Source: Solimonas thermocellulolyticum (GTDB lineage Bacteria > Pseudomonadota > Gammaproteobacteria > Nevskiales > Nevskiaceae). From it: a stretch of DNA of 64,000 nt. Below are positions 49,651 through 58,790 of the stretch, piece after piece. Below the pieces are notes generated by a model. It worked only from the letters and a program-made list of their open reading frames with translations. It was not told the origin of the DNA and did no database searches. The DNA lies in assembly GCF_040327995.1 (NCBI RefSeq), contig NZ_JBEPIJ010000003.1:186001-250000 (forward strand). Direction: 5' to 3'. A program made the position numbers and the translations under genes. How positions within the stretch are numbered: position 1 is the first letter of the stretch; each line of letters opens with the position of its first letter.

Positions 49651-50637
49651 TCACCTCCACTCGCCTTCGCCGTGATCGCCCACGGCCGGCGCATGTCCTT
49701 GGCGCAGGCGCAGCCACCAGGCACGCATCGCGGTGATGCGTTTTCGCAGCGACCGGCGGTATCGCGAGCGCCGCAGCAGTCGTCGGTACGGTGCGCTCTG
49801 GCGCAGGGCCAGTAGCTCGACCTCGGCGGGCTGCCAGGATGCGCAGGCCGCGGCGAGGTCTTCGGTGGTTTGATCCGGCGGCTGCTCGGCGAACCAGGCG
49901 CGCAAGCGCATCGGCCATTCGATGCCGTAGTTCCAGTAGTGCGTCAGGCCATCGTCCAGCGCACGAACGTCGTAAGCCGCATCGGCTGCCAGCGACAGGG
50001 CGAGCTGTTCGACCGTGCGCCGCAGGGCGGTCAACGGCAGCAGCGCGTCATTGATCGACAGCGCATGGTCGAAAAGCCCCTGGGCCTGCGCCGGCACGCC
50101 GATCGCGCCCACGTTCCACGACGGCCAGGGCCCGGCGCTGCGCACGCCGAGCCGGCGCAGCAGGGCGGTATGGCCATTGAGCAGTTGGCTGTAGCCGTGG
50201 CGGGGATCGAGCCCGATCGATTCCTCGAACACGTGGAAGAACACCGCCGGTCTTGCGTCGGGCGGCGGATGATTCAATGCGTGCAAGGCCTGCCACGGCA
50301 GGGCGCACCAGCGCGTGTCGCCGTCCACGGCCACGAGCGGCGTGCCGATCTCCCGGACCGCGCGGCGCAGGACTTCGAGCTTGATGCGATGGACGTAGTC
50401 CAAAGGTCCGCGCCAGGCGCGCAACTGCCCGGCGTCGAGGCGGTGCACGACAATGAGCGCATGATCCGGAATCCACTGCGGCCGGTCGGTGTAGACGTGG
50501 ATGTTCGCGCGCAGTCCCGGGGTGTGCCGGAGCAGATGCAGCAGGGTGAGCAGCGAGTACCGGGTCTGCAGATGAAAATCGTCGTGTCCGTGCACGACGT
50601 ACACGAACCGTGCCGTCAAGCCTGAGGTGTGGGACAT
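49651..50637 (-). CDS. Glycosyltransferase-like protein (putative GT-A fold)
   Basis: 328 aa. It begins with RFVYVVHGHDDFHLQTRYSL, a strand-helix start, then IHVYTDRP and LVAVDGDTRW, where D-G-D may be the metal-binding DxD of a GT-A enzyme. GPWPSWNVGAIGVP resembles the acceptor side of such folds. The C-terminus is a long arginine-rich basic tail. No membrane segment. The substrate is unknown and the assignment is tentative. It lies alone between convergent E3 and co-directional uppP. ATG 50637 is chosen because the fold starts there. Confidence 0.5.
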   Translation of the reverse strand: MSHTSGLTARFVYVVHGHDDFHLQTRYSLLTLLHLLRHTPGLRANIHVYTDRPQWIPDHALIVVHRLDAGQLRAWRGPLDYVHRIKLEVLRRAVREIGTPLVAVDGDTRWCALPWQALHALNHPPPDARPAVFFHVFEESIGLDPRHGYSQLLNGHTALLRRLGVRSAGPWPSWNVGAIGVPAQAQGLFDHALSINDALLPLTALRRTVEQLALSLAADAAYDVRALDDGLTHYWNYGIEWPMRLRAWFAEQPPDQTTEDLAAACASWQPAEVELLALRQSAPYRRLLRRSRYRRSLRKRITAMRAWWLRLRQGHAPAVGDHGEGEWR

Positions 50638-50721
50638 GATGGCCCTCGGCGTCTGAGGATGGACCGGCAAAGCCGCGCTGCGCGGCATGGGATCATCGGC
50701 GGCGGATCGGTGGCGGTCACG

Positions 50722-51513
50722 TCAGCCCCCGATGGTCAGCAATACGGCGCCGAGCAGGATGCGGTAGTAGGCGAAGGGCACGAAGCTGTGCTCGGCGATG
50801 TAACGCAGCAGCCATTTGACCGCCGCGAATCCGACTGCGGCGGAGACCGCGAAGGCCACGACTAGATCGCGCCACGGCTCGCGGATGCGCGCTACCGGGT
50901 CGGTGAGCGTCTGCAGCAGCTCGTAGCCGGTGGCGGCGAACATGGTCGGGATGCCGACGATGAAGGCGAATTCAGCGGCGCGCCGTCGGTCGGTCAAACC
51001 GAACAGCAGCGCGGCGAAGATCGCCGCGGCCGAGCGCGAGGTGCCGGGGAACACGCCGGCGATCACTTGTGCGATGCCCACCGCGAAGGCGACGCCCCAA
51101 CCGATCTGGCTGCGCACCGGCTGGCGCTTGAGCCAGGCCTCCACTGCGAAGATGACGAAACCACCGATGATCAGCGCCCAGGCCACCGGCGCGACCGTTT
51201 CCGGCAGGGCGACGCCGAGCCGTTTGGCGAGTAGACCGAGCACCGCGGTGATGCCGAACGCCGCGACGATCTTGCCCAGCAAGTCGCGGATCTCGGGATC
51301 GCGGTGCCAGCGCGTGGCCAGCGTCCACAACCGCTCGCGGTACACCAGTGTGACGGCGAGGATCGCGCCGCATTGGATGGCGATGTTGAACAAGTCCGAT
51401 CGACGGTCCAGCCAGATCTGGGCGATCAGCAGATGGCCGGTGCTGGAGATCGGCAAAAATTCGGTCAGTCCCTCGATGATGCCGAGTAGGATCGCTTGCA
51501 GCAGGCCGTCCAC
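50722..51513 (-). CDS. uppP: Undecaprenyl-diphosphate phosphatase
   Basis: 263 aa integral membrane enzyme that recycles undecaprenyl pyrophosphate for cell-wall synthesis; loss gives bacitracin sensitivity. The two signature motifs are present: GIIEGLTEFLPISSTGHLL near the start and AGVFPGTSRSAAAIFAALLF later. GTG 51513 (VDGLLQAILLG) is chosen as the start, since the family similarity begins there and no ATG is near. The protein ends ILLGAVLLTIGG. Divergent from folM. Confidence 0.95.
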   Translation of the reverse strand: MDGLLQAILLGIIEGLTEFLPISSTGHLLIAQIWLDRRSDLFNIAIQCGAILAVTLVYRERLWTLATRWHRDPEIRDLLGKIVAAFGITAVLGLLAKRLGVALPETVAPVAWALIIGGFVIFAVEAWLKRQPVRSQIGWGVAFAVGIAQVIAGVFPGTSRSAAAIFAALLFGLTDRRRAAEFAFIVGIPTMFAATGYELLQTLTDPVARIREPWRDLVVAFAVSAAVGFAAVKWLLRYIAEHSFVPFAYYRILLGAVLLTIGG

Positions 51514-51535
51514 GGAAGAAGGTTCACGACGAAAA

Positions 51536-52297
51536 ATGGCGAGCAAGGATAATGGAGCGGGCGTTCTGGCGCGTGTGGCGCTGATCACGGGGGCGGCGCG
51601 GCGCATCGGCGCGGCGATCGCCACCGCCCTGCATGGGCACGGCTGGAACGTCGTCCTGCACGCGCATGCCTCGATCGACGCGGCGCGCGCGCTGGCCCAG
51701 ACGCTCGACGCGCGCCGTGCGGGCAGCGCCATCGCCCTCGACGCCGATCTGCGCGACGCGCGGCAGATCGAGACGGTGGCGCAGGCCGCGCACGCGCGCT
51801 GGCAGCGGCTCGACGCGCTGGTCAACAACGCATCGAGCTACTACCGCACGCCGCTCGGTTCGATCACCGCGGCGCAGATCGACGAGCTGCTCGCCAGCAA
51901 TCTGCGCGCGCCCTTGCTGCTGAGCCAGGCCTGCGTACCGCTGCTGGCCGATGGCGGTGCGATCGTCAACGTCGTCGATGCCCTGCTGCGCCGGCCGATG
52001 CGCGGCTTTGCGCCGTATTACGCGGCCAAGGCCGGGCTTGCGTCGCTGACCGAAACCCTGGCGCTGGAGCTGGCGCCGCGGATTCGCGTCAACGGCGTCG
52101 CGCCTGGGCACATGCTCTGGGCCACGAGCGATGCGCTGACGACGACGCAACAGGACGCCGAACTCGCCCGCATTCCGCTGCGGCGGCTCGGTGGCGCCGA
52201 CGCCATCGCGCAGGCGGTGCGGTATCTGTTGTCGGACGATGCGGCCTACGTCACCGGCGCGGTGTTGCCGGTCGACGGCGGGCTGCGGCTGGCCTGA
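51536..52297 (+). CDS. folM: Pteridine reductase / FolM-like SDR
   Basis: 253 aa short-chain dehydrogenase with ALITGAARRIGAAIATAL (TGxxxRxG, the pteridine-reductase variant of the cofactor loop) and NNASSYYRTPLGSIT, typical of PTR1/FolM. YYAAKAGLASLTETLALEL carries Tyr and Lys of the active site. It probably reduces dihydro-pterins, possibly the cofactor of PhhA encoded at 36 kb, whose normal recycling gene is not in the window. ATG 51536 precedes the fold; the frame is open far upstream over uppP. Confidence 0.85.
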   Translation: MASKDNGAGVLARVALITGAARRIGAAIATALHGHGWNVVLHAHASIDAARALAQTLDARRAGSAIALDADLRDARQIETVAQAAHARWQRLDALVNNASSYYRTPLGSITAAQIDELLASNLRAPLLLSQACVPLLADGGAIVNVVDALLRRPMRGFAPYYAAKAGLASLTETLALELAPRIRVNGVAPGHMLWATSDALTTTQQDAELARIPLRRLGGADAIAQAVRYLLSDDAAYVTGAVLPVDGGLRLA

Positions 52298-52333
52298 CCG
52301 GGCGCGATTCGGGTTTGCCGGCCCAGCGATACC

Positions 52334-52380
52334 AAAGCGCGCTTTGATCAGCCCACCCGGCCATCCGCGGCCGGGTTATC
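52334..52380. terminator. Hairpins between convergent folM and ada
   Basis: An 8-bp stem ACCCGGCC/GGCCGGGT (52355-52362 and 52369-52376) is followed by a short TTAT-type tail. AAAGCGCGCTTT at 52334-52345 is a perfect palindrome next to it. Placed between two convergent genes, they may end transcription from both sides, although the T-run is poor. Confidence 0.45.
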
Positions 52381-52382
52381 GG

Positions 52383-53459
52383 TCAGGCGCCGCCCGTGGC
52401 GGCATCGCCGGAGCGCGCCGCCGCGTCGCGCTCGATCTCAAACAAGCGCTGCTTGCGCCAGCGTCCGCCACCGTAGCCGCCGAGCGCGCCGTTCTTGTTC
52501 ACGACGCGGTGGCAGGGGATGAGGATGGCGATGCGGTTCTTGCCGTTGGCCGAACCGACGGCGCGGCAGGCGCCGGGGCGGCCGACGACTTGCGCCAGGT
52601 CTTGGTAGGAGCGGGTCTGGCCATAAGGGATGTCGAGCAGTGCGGTCCACACGGTGCGCTGGAACGCCGATCCGGGAAAGACCAGCGGCAGCGTGAAGCT
52701 GGTGCGCGCGCCGCGGAAGTATTCGGCGAGCTCGACCCTGAGCCGCGCGAGGTGGGGATGCTCGCCCGGCACGAGCGGCACCTTGAAGTGTTTGCGCAAC
52801 GCGTCGAACTGCGCTTTGAGCATGCGTCGCTCGGTGAATTCGAGCAGCACGATGCCCTCGTCGCGAGCGGCGGCGAGCATAGGGCCGAGCGGGCTGTCGA
52901 GCCAGGCGACGCGGATCGGGTCGAGGCCGGCGTCTGCGGGTGCGCGGCCGAAGCTGCGCTCGAACGCGCTGCGAAAGCCGCTTTCCGACTCAAAGCCGTG
53001 GCCGATCGCCAGATCGGTGACCGACTCGCCGTTGCGGATGGCCTGCAAAGCGGTGTTCATGCGTCGTCCTCGGCAATAGGCGGAAAAGCTCATGCCGCAG
53101 TGGTCCTTGAACCAGCGGCGCACGCGCGCCGGATCGAGCCCGCGCTCGCGCAGCTCTCGTTCACGGATACGGCGCGCGGGATCGCGCTCGATGTCCTCGA
53201 TCAGCCGCGCGATCCACGGCGGCGGCGTGCCCGGCGCATCCAGCGGCCGACAGCGCTTGCACGGTCGGTAGCCGGCCAAGCTCGCAGCGCGCGCATCGGC
53301 GAAGAACTCGACGTTCTCGGGCCTGGGCTTCTTCGCGCGACACGATGGCTTGCAGAAGATGCCGGTCGTTCGCACGCCGAAGTAGAACACGCCGTCGTAG
53401 CCGGCGTCGCAGGCCAGATACGCGCGCTGCATCTCGGCGGTGGAGGGCAGTTGCGGCAT
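52383..53459 (-). CDS. ada: Bifunctional methyltransferase/transcriptional activator Ada
   Basis: 358 aa, full-length Ada. The N-terminal zinc domain has Cys36, Cys40, Cys67 and Cys70 (FCKPSCRAKKPRPENV, YRPCKRCRP), where methyl groups from phosphotriesters are accepted. An AraC helix-turn-helix follows at about 95-180. The C-terminal O6-methylguanine methyltransferase has active-site Cys316 in IPCHRVV. It repairs alkylated DNA and induces the adaptive response. The ATG at 53459 opens with MPQLPSTAEMQRAY. Convergent with folM. Confidence 0.95.
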   Translation of the reverse strand: MPQLPSTAEMQRAYLACDAGYDGVFYFGVRTTGIFCKPSCRAKKPRPENVEFFADARAASLAGYRPCKRCRPLDAPGTPPPWIARLIEDIERDPARRIRERELRERGLDPARVRRWFKDHCGMSFSAYCRGRRMNTALQAIRNGESVTDLAIGHGFESESGFRSAFERSFGRAPADAGLDPIRVAWLDSPLGPMLAAARDEGIVLLEFTERRMLKAQFDALRKHFKVPLVPGEHPHLARLRVELAEYFRGARTSFTLPLVFPGSAFQRTVWTALLDIPYGQTRSYQDLAQVVGRPGACRAVGSANGKNRIAILIPCHRVVNKNGALGGYGGGRWRKQRLFEIERDAAARSGDAATGGA

Positions 53460-53509
53460 GCGCCGATGCTAGGCCGTGGGCGCGCGGTCGGCCAGCGAAA
53501 AAACGACCA

Positions 53510-54286
53510 TCAATTCCGCGCCGCGAGTTGTAGCGTTTCGACGGTCTGTCCGCTCGGCACGCCGTTGCGGCCGAAGCGATGCTCGGTGAACAGTGCGCGG
53601 CCGTTGCGATCGACCAGCAGCACCGTGCTCGAACGCGTGCCGTAATGCTCGCCGCGGATGAACGCGGGCGCGAGAAAGCGCTCCATCTCGGCGCCGACGC
53701 CGGTATCCGGCAGCACCGCATCCTCGGCGACGTGATCGCTCGCCAGCGCCGCGATCAGACTCGCGGTGTCGGTGCGGCCGCGGGCACACCAGTCGCGCAG
53801 CGCCTCGCGCAGGGCGATCAGCTTGGGCCAGGGTGTGTTTAGCGCGGCGTTGCTGACCGCATGCACACCGGCGCCGAGCCGTTCGCGGCGGAAGCGCCCG
53901 TGATTGCTCAGATACCAGGTGCCGTCGGCGTCGCCGAGCAACAAGTTGAAGCCGGCGTAGCGTGCGGCCTCGGCCTGTAGCGCAGCGCCGTAGTGCCGTG
54001 CCGTCTGCGATCCGCGCAGGTACTGCGCGACCAGGCCGCCGCGCGAGGGCGCGTTCGGGTCGGGCGGTATCATGCGCCGGACATTGGTGACGGCGGCCCA
54101 GCGGCCGTCGCGCGCCAGCGCCAGCCAACTGCCGTGACTCTTAAGGTCGCGCCCGCCAAAGATCTGCGGCGCGTCGTCCCACCACGTCGCCGGCGCGGTC
54201 GGGCGATGGTGGAACTCGTCGCGGTTGGCGGCGAGCACCAAGGCATACTGCGGATGCGCGTCGAGCGCGAAGCCGATCAGGCACAT
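53510..54286 (-). CDS. NRDE family protein (TANGO2-like)
   Basis: 258 aa. It starts MCLIGFALDAHPQYALVLAANRDEFHHRP, the defining NRDE signature, with the cysteine right after the start as in Ntn-type proteins. AVTNVRRMIPPDP and LSNHGRF follow. Related TANGO2/HRG-9 proteins have been linked to heme or lipid handling, but the bacterial function is open. ATG 54286 is set by the signature; the frame is open upstream. It is divergent from the EcsC-type gene, with 60 bases between starts. Confidence 0.88.
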   Translation of the reverse strand: MCLIGFALDAHPQYALVLAANRDEFHHRPTAPATWWDDAPQIFGGRDLKSHGSWLALARDGRWAAVTNVRRMIPPDPNAPSRGGLVAQYLRGSQTARHYGAALQAEAARYAGFNLLLGDADGTWYLSNHGRFRRERLGAGVHAVSNAALNTPWPKLIALREALRDWCARGRTDTASLIAALASDHVAEDAVLPDTGVGAEMERFLAPAFIRGEHYGTRSSTVLLVDRNGRALFTEHRFGRNGVPSGQTVETLQLAARN

Positions 54287-54346
54287 GGCACGCACTGTCG
54301 GTTCGGTGCTGCGCGCTGTCAAACAGGGATGTGAGCGAGTGCAGAC

Positions 54347-55180
54347 ATGACCCCCTCTGCGACCATCGACGAATACGCCTGGGCGCGACGCGCCGAGATC
54401 GAACGCTGGCTCGCGGCGCCGCCGGACTGGGGCACGCGGCTGATGTCGCGGCCGGGCCAGTTCGCGGCGAAGACCGCGCAGCGCCTGGTGCCGGTGGAGG
54501 TGTTGCGCGCCAGCCTGCGCGCGCTCGACCGCGCCGCCGGACGCTTCTCCGGGCCGCGCGACATCCTGCAATGGGCCGGCGTCGATCGTCTCGACCAGAT
54601 CGCCGATCTGGGCCTGCCGCGCTGCGATGCGCTGGCGCTGCGTGTCGAACGGCGCGCGATGATGCTCGGCGGCGGCAGTGGCGCGGCCTTCGGCGTCGGC
54701 GGTGCCGCCGGCATGGTCGCCGACGTGCCGGCGCTGCTGACGCTAGCGCTACGCACGATCCACCGCAGCGCCTACTGCTACGGCGAGGACTGGCAGGCCG
54801 AGGGCGGTTTGTCGATCGGCGTGTTCGCGCTGGCCTCGGCCAACAGCTTCGACGAGAAGCAGCAGGCCTGGGAGGCACTGCGGCGCGACGTGCCGCTGCT
54901 CGATGCCGCCTGGCGCGACGGCGTGGAGCGCGTCGCCGAGCGTGAGCTGGCCAAGGACGCGGCGCAATTCAGCCTCAAGACCCTGGCCGGTCGCATCGGC
55001 CTGCATCTGGGCACGCGCAAGGCATCGGGCGTGGCGCCGGTGATCGGCGCGCTGATCGGCGGCGCGGTCAATGCCGGGTACATCCGCGACATCGCCCGCG
55101 TCGCCCGCTACGTGCTGCAGGACCGCTGGATACGACGGCGGCTGCCGCAACTCGAAGACGAGGTCGAGCGCACGCGCTGA
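54347..55180 (+). CDS. EcsC family protein
   Basis: 277 aa. Middle segment MLGGGSGAAFGVGGAAGMVADVPALLTLALRTIHRSAYCYG is the EcsC hallmark, likely a membrane-associated glycine-rich helix pair; KKASG-type and GALIGGAVNAGYIRDIARVARYVLQDR segments follow. EcsC proteins are of uncertain function and sometimes accompany protein-secretion genes. It stands alone upstream of ndh. No signal peptide. Confidence 0.85.
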   Translation: MTPSATIDEYAWARRAEIERWLAAPPDWGTRLMSRPGQFAAKTAQRLVPVEVLRASLRALDRAAGRFSGPRDILQWAGVDRLDQIADLGLPRCDALALRVERRAMMLGGGSGAAFGVGGAAGMVADVPALLTLALRTIHRSAYCYGEDWQAEGGLSIGVFALASANSFDEKQQAWEALRRDVPLLDAAWRDGVERVAERELAKDAAQFSLKTLAGRIGLHLGTRKASGVAPVIGALIGGAVNAGYIRDIARVARYVLQDRWIRRRLPQLEDEVERTR

Positions 55181-55215
55181 GTGCGGAAGCGGTCCGGACT
55201 AACAGGCCGCTGTGA

Positions 55216-55244
55216 TTGCGCCGCACGACGCCGGAACCTAGCAT
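55216..55244 (+). promoter_or_regulatory. Probable promoter of ndh
   Basis: TTGCGC (55216-55221), a 17-base spacer and TAGCAT (55239-55244) make a plausible sigma-70 promoter. Transcription would begin near 55251, which favours TTG 55290 over GTG 55248 as the ndh start. Confidence 0.45.
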
Positions 55245-55289
55245 TTTGTGCGCTGCAGCATCGCAGCGAGGCCACGGGATGCTCCGCAT

Positions 55290-56618
55290 TTGGACGCGCA
55301 ACACCACGTCGTCATCGTCGGTGGCGGCTTTGCCGGCCTGCACGCGGCCCTCGAGCTCGGCCGCGCCGGTTGCCGCGTGACCCTGCTGGACAAGCGCAAC
55401 TTCCACCTCTTCCAGCCGCTGCTGTACCAGGTCGCCACCGGCGCGATTCCGCCGGGCGACATCGCCATTCCGCACCGCGTGGTGCTGCGCCGGCGCCGCA
55501 ACGTCACCTGCCTGACCTCGGCGGTCTTTGAGCTCGACCCGCACGCGCGACGCATCCGTCACGAACACGGCACGCTGGACTACGACACGCTGATCGTCGC
55601 CACCGGCGTCAAGCACCACTACTTCGGTCGCGATTCGTGGTCGGCGTTCGCGCCGGGGCTCAAGACTGTCGAGCATGCGTTGGAGATCCGGCGCAAGCTG
55701 TTCCAGGCCTTCGAGCGTGCCGAGGCGACCGAGGATGCCGCCGAACGTGCGCGCTTACTGCGCTTCGTCATCGTCGGCGCCGGCCCGACCGGCGTCGAAC
55801 TCGCCGGCGCGCTCGGCGAGCTGGCGCACAAAACCATGGTGCGCGACTTCCGCCGCATCGATCCGCGCAGCGCGCAGATCCTGCTGGTGGAAGGGGCCGA
55901 CGAGGTCCTGCCGGTGTACGCACCCAGGCTGCGCGCGGCCGCGCGCCGGCACCTCGAAGAGCTTGGCGTGAGCGTGCGCACCGGTACCAAGGTCGAGGAG
56001 ATCGGCCCGAACTTCGTGCGCATGCGCCGTGGCAACGCCGAGGCCGAGACCGTCGAGACCGCGACGGTACTTTGGGCCGCCGGGGTCAAGGCCTCGTATT
56101 TCGGCGAGATCCTGGCCGAGCGCACCGGCGTGCTGCTCGATCGCGGCGGCCGGGTCAAGGTCGAACCCGACTGCTCGCTGCCGGGGCACCCGGAAATCTT
56201 CGTCATCGGCGATCTGGCGCGCCTGGTCGATGCGCGCGGCCGCGAGGTGCCGGGCCTTGCGCCGGCGGCGATCCAGCAGGGCCGCTACGTGGCGGCCGTG
56301 ATCCGCGCGCGTCTGCGCGGCAAGCCCGCGCCGCCCGCGTTCCGCTATCGCGATCTGGGCTCGATGGCGGTGATCGGCATGAACAAGGCGGTCGGCGATC
56401 TGCGCGTGATGCAGGTGACCGGCATCTTCGCGTGGTTCATCTGGGCCTTCGTGCACATCATGTCGCTGATCGACGCCGAGCAGCGCGTGCGTGTCTTCGT
56501 GCAGTGGGCGTGGAAGTACTTCACGCGCAAGGAGGGCGACCGCCTGATCACGGGCGCGCCGCCGAAGACGCGCGCACTGCGCCTCGACAGCCAGCGCAGA
56601 GCAACGGCCGACTCTTGA
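55290..56618 (+). CDS. ndh: Type II NADH dehydrogenase (NAD(P)/FAD-dependent oxidoreductase)
   Basis: 442 aa. FAD loop VVIVGGGFAGLHAALELGRAG at the front, second dinucleotide loop FVIVGAGPTGVELAGALGEL, and the FAD-closing FVIGDLARLVD. RNFHLFQPLLYQVATG is typical of NDH-2. The C-terminal part (FIWAFVHIMSLIDAEQRVRVF) forms a membrane-binding amphipathic region. It oxidises NADH and reduces quinone without pumping protons. TTG 55290 is chosen from promoter position; GTG 55248 would add 14 residues. Confidence 0.9.
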   Translation: MDAQHHVVIVGGGFAGLHAALELGRAGCRVTLLDKRNFHLFQPLLYQVATGAIPPGDIAIPHRVVLRRRRNVTCLTSAVFELDPHARRIRHEHGTLDYDTLIVATGVKHHYFGRDSWSAFAPGLKTVEHALEIRRKLFQAFERAEATEDAAERARLLRFVIVGAGPTGVELAGALGELAHKTMVRDFRRIDPRSAQILLVEGADEVLPVYAPRLRAAARRHLEELGVSVRTGTKVEEIGPNFVRMRRGNAEAETVETATVLWAAGVKASYFGEILAERTGVLLDRGGRVKVEPDCSLPGHPEIFVIGDLARLVDARGREVPGLAPAAIQQGRYVAAVIRARLRGKPAPPAFRYRDLGSMAVIGMNKAVGDLRVMQVTGIFAWFIWAFVHIMSLIDAEQRVRVFVQWAWKYFTRKEGDRLITGAPPKTRALRLDSQRRATADS

Positions 56619-56649
56619 GCGCCGTCATCTCTTGTCCACCGGCCTGTCA

Positions 56650-56655
56650 TAGACT
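56650..56655 (+). promoter_or_regulatory. Probable -10 element of ppk
   Basis: TAGACT 32 bases before the ppk ATG, the same hexamer and spacing as at 2906. No good -35 seen. Confidence 0.35.
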
Positions 56656-56687
56656 CGAAGAATGTTGATGACGACCGGGGGTCGAGC

Positions 56688-58790
56688 ATGACCAAGGAGC
56701 CGCCGGAGCTGCCGGATCTCGCCGAGCTGGGCTTTGCGCCCGCCGATCTGTTTCTGAACCGCGAGCTGAGCCTGCTCGAATTCAACCGGCGCGTGCTCGA
56801 ACAGGCCCTCGACGAGTCGGTGCCGCTGCTCGAACGGCTCAAGTTCCTGTGTATTGCCAGCGCCAATCTCGACGAGTTCTTCGAGATCCGCGTCGCCGGT
56901 TTGCAGCAGATGGCCGAGCTCAATCCGCTGCAGCGCGGCGCCGACGGCATGACGCCGGCGGAGACGCTGGCGGCGATTAGCCGGCGCGCGCACGAGCTGG
57001 TCGATGCGCAGTACCGGATCTTCAACGAGGTCATCATCCCGGCGCTGGAGCGCGAACGCATCCGCTTTCTGCGCCGCTCGGAATGGACGCCGGAGCAGGA
57101 CGCCTGGCTGAAGAACTACTTCCACAACGAGCTCATGCCAGTGCTCTCGCCGATCGGGCTCGACCCGGCGCATCCGTTCCCGCGCATCCTCAACAAGTCG
57201 CTGAACTTCATCGTTCAGCTTTCGGGCAAGGACGCCTTCGGCCGCAACACCGGTTTTGCGATCGTACAGGCGCCGCGTGCGCTGCCGCGGCTGATCCAGA
57301 TTCCGTCCGAGGTGCCGGGCACCGGGCCGCACGACTTCGTGTTCCTGTCGAGCGTGATCCACGCCTATGTCGACGACTTGTTCCCGGGCATGGAGGCGAC
57401 CGGCAGCTATCAGTTCCGCCTGACCCGCAACTCCGATCTTTTGGTCGACGAGGAGGAGGTCAAGGATCTGATGGAGGCGCTCGAAGGCGAGCTGTCGCAG
57501 CGACAGTGGGGCGACATCGTGCGCCTGGAGGTCGCGCACAACTGTCCCGAGCACCTGTGGCAGTACCTGATGGACGTGGCCCAGCTGCAGCCGGCCGACG
57601 TCTACCAGGTCAACGGCCCGGTGAACCTGCACCGGCTGATGGCGATCCCGGACCTGATCGACCGACCCGAACTCAAGTACCCGCCGCACACACCGCGCAT
57701 TCCCAAGGCGCTCGCGGGGCCGGACCTGTTCGCCGCGATCCGCGAACGCGATCAACTATTGCATCATCCCTATGAATCCTTCATGCCGGTCGTGGAGTTC
57801 CTGCGCGCGGCGGCGCGTGATCCCAAGGTGCTGGCGATCAAGCAGACGCTGTACCGCACCGGCGACAAGTCCGCGGTCGCCGAGGCGCTGATCGAGGCGG
57901 CGCGCAACGGCAAGGAGGTCACCGTCGTCGTCGAGCTGCGCGCGCGCTTTGACGAGGAAGCCAACATTGATCTCGCCGAGCAGTTGCAGGAGGTCGGTGC
58001 GCACGTGGTCTACGGCGTCGTCGGCTACAAGACACACGCGAAGATGTGCCTGGTCGTGCGCCGCGAGGAGGCGACCACGGTCGGCGGCTCGACGCTGCGC
58101 CATTACGCCCATCTGGGTACCGGCAATTACCATCCGCGCACCGCGCGCATCTACACCGACTACGGCCTGTTCACCGCCGATCCGCAGATCTGCAAGGACG
58201 TGCATGCGGTGTTCCTGCAGCTCACCAGCCTCGGCAAGGTGACCAAGCTGCATCGCCTGCTGCAGTCGCCATTCACGCTGGCCAAGCAGTTGCAGGCCAA
58301 GATCGAGCGCGAGATCGCGCATGCCGTCGCGGGCAAGCCGGCGCGCATCATCGCCAAGATGAACGCGCTGGTGGAACCGGAGACGATACTCGCGCTGTAT
58401 CGCGCCTCGCGCGCGGGGGTGAAGATCGATCTGATCGTGCGCGGCATGTGCTCGCTGCGGCCCGGCGTGAAGAACCTGTCCGAGAACATCCACGTGCGTT
58501 CGATCATCGGCCGCTTTCTCGAACATCACCGCTGTTACTGGTTCGCCAACGCCGGCGACGCCGAGCTGTACCTGTCGAGCGCGGACTGGATGGAGCGCAA
58601 TCTGTTCCGCCGCGTCGAGGTCGCGTTCCCGGTGCTCGACAAAAAGCTGCGCGAGCGCGTGCTCGAACATCTGCACGCCTATCTCGCCGACACCGCGCAG
58701 AGCTGGGTGCTGCAGCCCGACGGCAGCTACCAGCGGCCGTCGGCGGATGGCAGCAAGGGTGTGCAGTTGCGCTTCATGGAAGAAAGCTGA
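56688..58790 (+). CDS. ppk1: Polyphosphate kinase 1
   Basis: 700 aa, family length. It reversibly makes polyphosphate from ATP. Hallmarks: LNRELSLLEFNRRVLEQA at the N-terminus, HHPYESFMPVVEFLRAAA, KQTLYRTG, the phosphohistidine region YKTHAKMCLVVRRE, GTGNYHPRTARIYTDYGLFTA and MCSLRPGVKNLSENI. All domains are intact. The stop codon directly abuts that of convergent ppx, so the genes for making and degrading polyphosphate lie tail to tail. Confidence 0.97.
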   Translation: MTKEPPELPDLAELGFAPADLFLNRELSLLEFNRRVLEQALDESVPLLERLKFLCIASANLDEFFEIRVAGLQQMAELNPLQRGADGMTPAETLAAISRRAHELVDAQYRIFNEVIIPALERERIRFLRRSEWTPEQDAWLKNYFHNELMPVLSPIGLDPAHPFPRILNKSLNFIVQLSGKDAFGRNTGFAIVQAPRALPRLIQIPSEVPGTGPHDFVFLSSVIHAYVDDLFPGMEATGSYQFRLTRNSDLLVDEEEVKDLMEALEGELSQRQWGDIVRLEVAHNCPEHLWQYLMDVAQLQPADVYQVNGPVNLHRLMAIPDLIDRPELKYPPHTPRIPKALAGPDLFAAIRERDQLLHHPYESFMPVVEFLRAAARDPKVLAIKQTLYRTGDKSAVAEALIEAARNGKEVTVVVELRARFDEEANIDLAEQLQEVGAHVVYGVVGYKTHAKMCLVVRREEATTVGGSTLRHYAHLGTGNYHPRTARIYTDYGLFTADPQICKDVHAVFLQLTSLGKVTKLHRLLQSPFTLAKQLQAKIEREIAHAVAGKPARIIAKMNALVEPETILALYRASRAGVKIDLIVRGMCSLRPGVKNLSENIHVRSIIGRFLEHHRCYWFANAGDAELYLSSADWMERNLFRRVEVAFPVLDKKLRERVLEHLHAYLADTAQSWVLQPDGSYQRPSADGSKGVQLRFMEES